Shown here one piece after another: positions 62,442 to 64,000 of a stretch of DNA of 64,000 bases (position 1 is the stretch's first letter; every line of letters starts with the position of its first letter). The stretch comes from Myxosarcina sp. GA_180221_E-2-1-MAG-40_15 (lineage in GTDB: Bacteria > Cyanobacteriota > Cyanobacteriia > Cyanobacteriales > Xenococcaceae): contig JAIMKV010000012.1 of assembly GCA_020692205.1 (NCBI GenBank), forward strand, positions 18,064 through 82,063, in the 5' to 3' direction. Under the pieces are notes generated by a model. The model was not told the DNA's origin. It did no database searches and was given only the letters and a program-made list of their open reading frames with translations. The translations under genes and the position numbers were made by a program.

Positions 62442-64000
62442 TAATCAGCCTGTATCTTTAACCAAGCAGATTGCTGATAGTGGCGAAGGACAAGTTTGGG
62501 AAACTAATCTTAAGGGCTATCTAGCAAAAATTTATCACGATCCCAGCCCAGCTAGAATTGCCAAGCTGAAGGTGATGCTGGCTAACCCACCAGCCGATCC
62601 AATGTTGAGTCACAATCATGTTTCTATTGCTTGGGTATCGGATTTACTTAAAGATAATAATGGTAAATATCTCGGCTTTTTGATGCCAGCGATCGCAGAT
62701 AGTAAGCAACTCTCTAGTATTTGTAATCCTAAAAGACGTAACAAACTCGCCCCAGGCTTTAACTGGTATTATCTCCACGTCACGGCATTAAACACCGCTT
62801 GGATTATTCAGGCGATTCACGCCAAAGGCTATGTATTAGGAGATATTAAGCTAGAGAACATTCTCGTAAACGATCGCGCCATGACTGCGGTAATTGATAC
62901 TGATTCCTTTCAGGTGCGAGATTCCCAATCTAATCAAGTGTATCGTTGTACCGTGGGTTCAGAAGGCTTTACCCCTCCCGAACTTTTAGGCAAAGACTTT
63001 GACACTACCAATCAAACCGAAATACACGATCGCTTTCGCCTGGGAGTATTAATTCACTATCTACTGTTTGGTTATCATCCTTTTTCTGGAAACTGGACTG
63101 GTGTAGGGGAATCTCCAGAACAAACCGAATTAATCAAACAAGGTTATTGGTATGGTGGTCATAATAGTCCCATCCGCGCCAGCAAAACTACCATTCCTCT
63201 CGATGTGGTTCATCCAGAACTTAAAAAGCTGTTTCTAAAATGCTTTAACGAAGGACATACTCAACCTAATTTACGCCCTACTGCTCAAAATTGGCATAAC
63301 GCTTTAGAGGTTGGGGTTAATCAGCTAACCTCTTGTAGCCGAGTAGATAGCCATCATTATAGTAAGACTTATGGTAAATGTTATTGGTGCGATCGAGCAG
63401 CAGATTTGGGTGTTGATATTTTTCCTAATGTTATTAGTGCAGCAAAAACTCTACCAACCGCTACTCAAACTCTTCCAGTTTCAAAATCCTCAAGCCAAAA
63501 CCCAAAACAACTAAATTCCTCATCCCCTCACACACTAGCAAAACCTACTTCTAATAACTCACCACCACCCAGGCAAGTACTTACTAACTTAGCTTCTGTA
63601 GCTCAGTCAACTACAAAACCTGCAACTTCAGGTAAATTTAAATTCAGTTTTAAGAAAAAATTGCTGGCTGGTGGTATTGGAGCTGTTTTGTTTTTACTAT
63701 CAGTAACTCAAATCTATGGATTTAGTAAGTATGAATTGTCTCCTTTTAGTCAAATCTTTCTGATTACTAGCTTATATAGCAAAAGTTATTTAAAGCAAAC
63801 TCTAAATACTCATGGTGAAAGAAGGGTTCACTCAGTGGCTATCAGTCCAGATGGTGAAACTTTAGTCAGTGGAGCTAGGGACGGAACAATCAAAATTTGG
63901 CATCTCAAGACGGGAGAACTGAAATCTACTCTAAATGCTGATGGTGAATGGATTTACGAATGGGTTTTCTCAGTAGCTATCAGTCCAGATGGTGAAACTT
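62413..64000 (+). CDS. Protein kinase with C-terminal WD40 repeats, cut by window end
   Basis: Starts at ATG 62413, overlapping the PP2C gene by 29 nt in another frame, and is open to the window end (529 codons). The kinase domain (about 15-300) has a reduced set of motifs: an active-site-like YVLGDIKLENILV in place of HRDLKPEN and IDTDSF in place of DFG. A Cys/His cluster (SCSRVDSHHYSKTYGKCYWC) follows at about 311-330 and may bind zinc. A Pro/Ser/Thr-rich linker is next, then a membrane helix (about 415-432) and the first WD40 repeats (SVAISPDGETLVSGARDGTIKIW). It completes the VWA-PP2C-kinase triad. The extracytoplasmic or cytoplasmic side of the WD40 part is uncertain. Confidence 0.9.
   Translation, partial: MIVLLTRHSNNQPVSLTKQIADSGEGQVWETNLKGYLAKIYHDPSPARIAKLKVMLANPPADPMLSHNHVSIAWVSDLLKDNNGKYLGFLMPAIADSKQLSSICNPKRRNKLAPGFNWYYLHVTALNTAWIIQAIHAKGYVLGDIKLENILVNDRAMTAVIDTDSFQVRDSQSNQVYRCTVGSEGFTPPELLGKDFDTTNQTEIHDRFRLGVLIHYLLFGYHPFSGNWTGVGESPEQTELIKQGYWYGGHNSPIRASKTTIPLDVVHPELKKLFLKCFNEGHTQPNLRPTAQNWHNALEVGVNQLTSCSRVDSHHYSKTYGKCYWCDRAADLGVDIFPNVISAAKTLPTATQTLPVSKSSSQNPKQLNSSSPHTLAKPTSNNSPPPRQVLTNLASVAQSTTKPATSGKFKFSFKKKLLAGGIGAVLFLLSVTQIYGFSKYELSPFSQIFLITSLYSKSYLKQTLNTHGERRVHSVAISPDGETLVSGARDGTIKIWHLKTGELKSTLNADGEWIYEWVFSVAISPDGET

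Overview
The window is a chromosomal segment of a cyanobacterium. The evidence is many HIP1-type GCGATCGC octamers, AT-leaning sequence, the Synechocystis-type slr0144-slr0152 photosystem II operon, NdhM of the photosynthetic NDH-1 complex, a CpcS/CpeS-type phycobilin lyase, the Ftn2/ARC6 division protein, a PucC-type carrier and neutral invertase. Min genes, the absence of heterocyst genes and many short palindromic repeats fit a unicellular or baeocyte-forming (Pleurocapsa-like) lineage. That placement is an inference; no rRNA gene is present to test it.

Layout. 1-941 is the 3'-truncated end of a sensor histidine kinase on the minus strand. 1331-7461 is one long plus-strand cluster matching the photosystem II assembly/repair operon: two V4R proteins, two phycobiliprotein-fold-like small proteins, an Slr0145-like protein, a 2Fe-2S ferredoxin, a membrane TPR protein and the kinase SpkG. 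7616-19594 holds general metabolism: NucA-type nuclease, bifunctional PutA, neutral invertase, a LabA-like NYN protein, CysE, Ftn2 and a DUF1537 kinase. 19694-26572 is a cell-cycle block: minCDE, a glycosyltransferase remnant, a TonB-like protein, then dnaN and dnaA on the minus strand. Between those two lie three DnaA boxes, a plausible replication origin. 26822-38952 carries def, an RRM protein, an FAD oxidoreductase, a P450-amidase pair with a divergent TetR regulator, mtnA, a fatty-acid-hydroxylase-like protein, ndhM, ppa, moaE and serS. 39066-45649 includes two Gfo/Idh/MocA oxidoreductases, the bilin lyase, an ArnT-like glycosyltransferase and a frameshifted HNH nuclease gene. 45824-47388 is a sigma factor / membrane protein / Spy-like unit, followed by tRNA-Leu(GAG). 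47671-60378 is a mixture of membrane and secreted proteins and a degenerate PatA-type response regulator. 60657-64000 is a VWA / PP2C / kinase triad; the kinase carries WD40 repeats and runs off the window.

The most striking structure not explained by genes is a family of short palindromic elements scattered between and inside genes. Two copies (26739-26784, intergenic; 30977-31019, inside the P450 gene) share a nearly identical core but have different, still fully complementary, terminal arms, so base pairing is preserved. Another element sits in frame in the HNH gene between near-perfect 10-bp direct repeats exactly 36 bp apart. A further one appears near the P450 C-terminus, and a cyanobacterial repeat appears inside the PP2C gene. 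These look like mobile miniature elements that can be tolerated as extra peptide loops.

The second notable point is in the photosystem II operon. The Slr0149-like protein keeps the Cys-x-Arg-Asp chromophore-site signature of phycobiliproteins, while its paralogue in the same operon has lost it.
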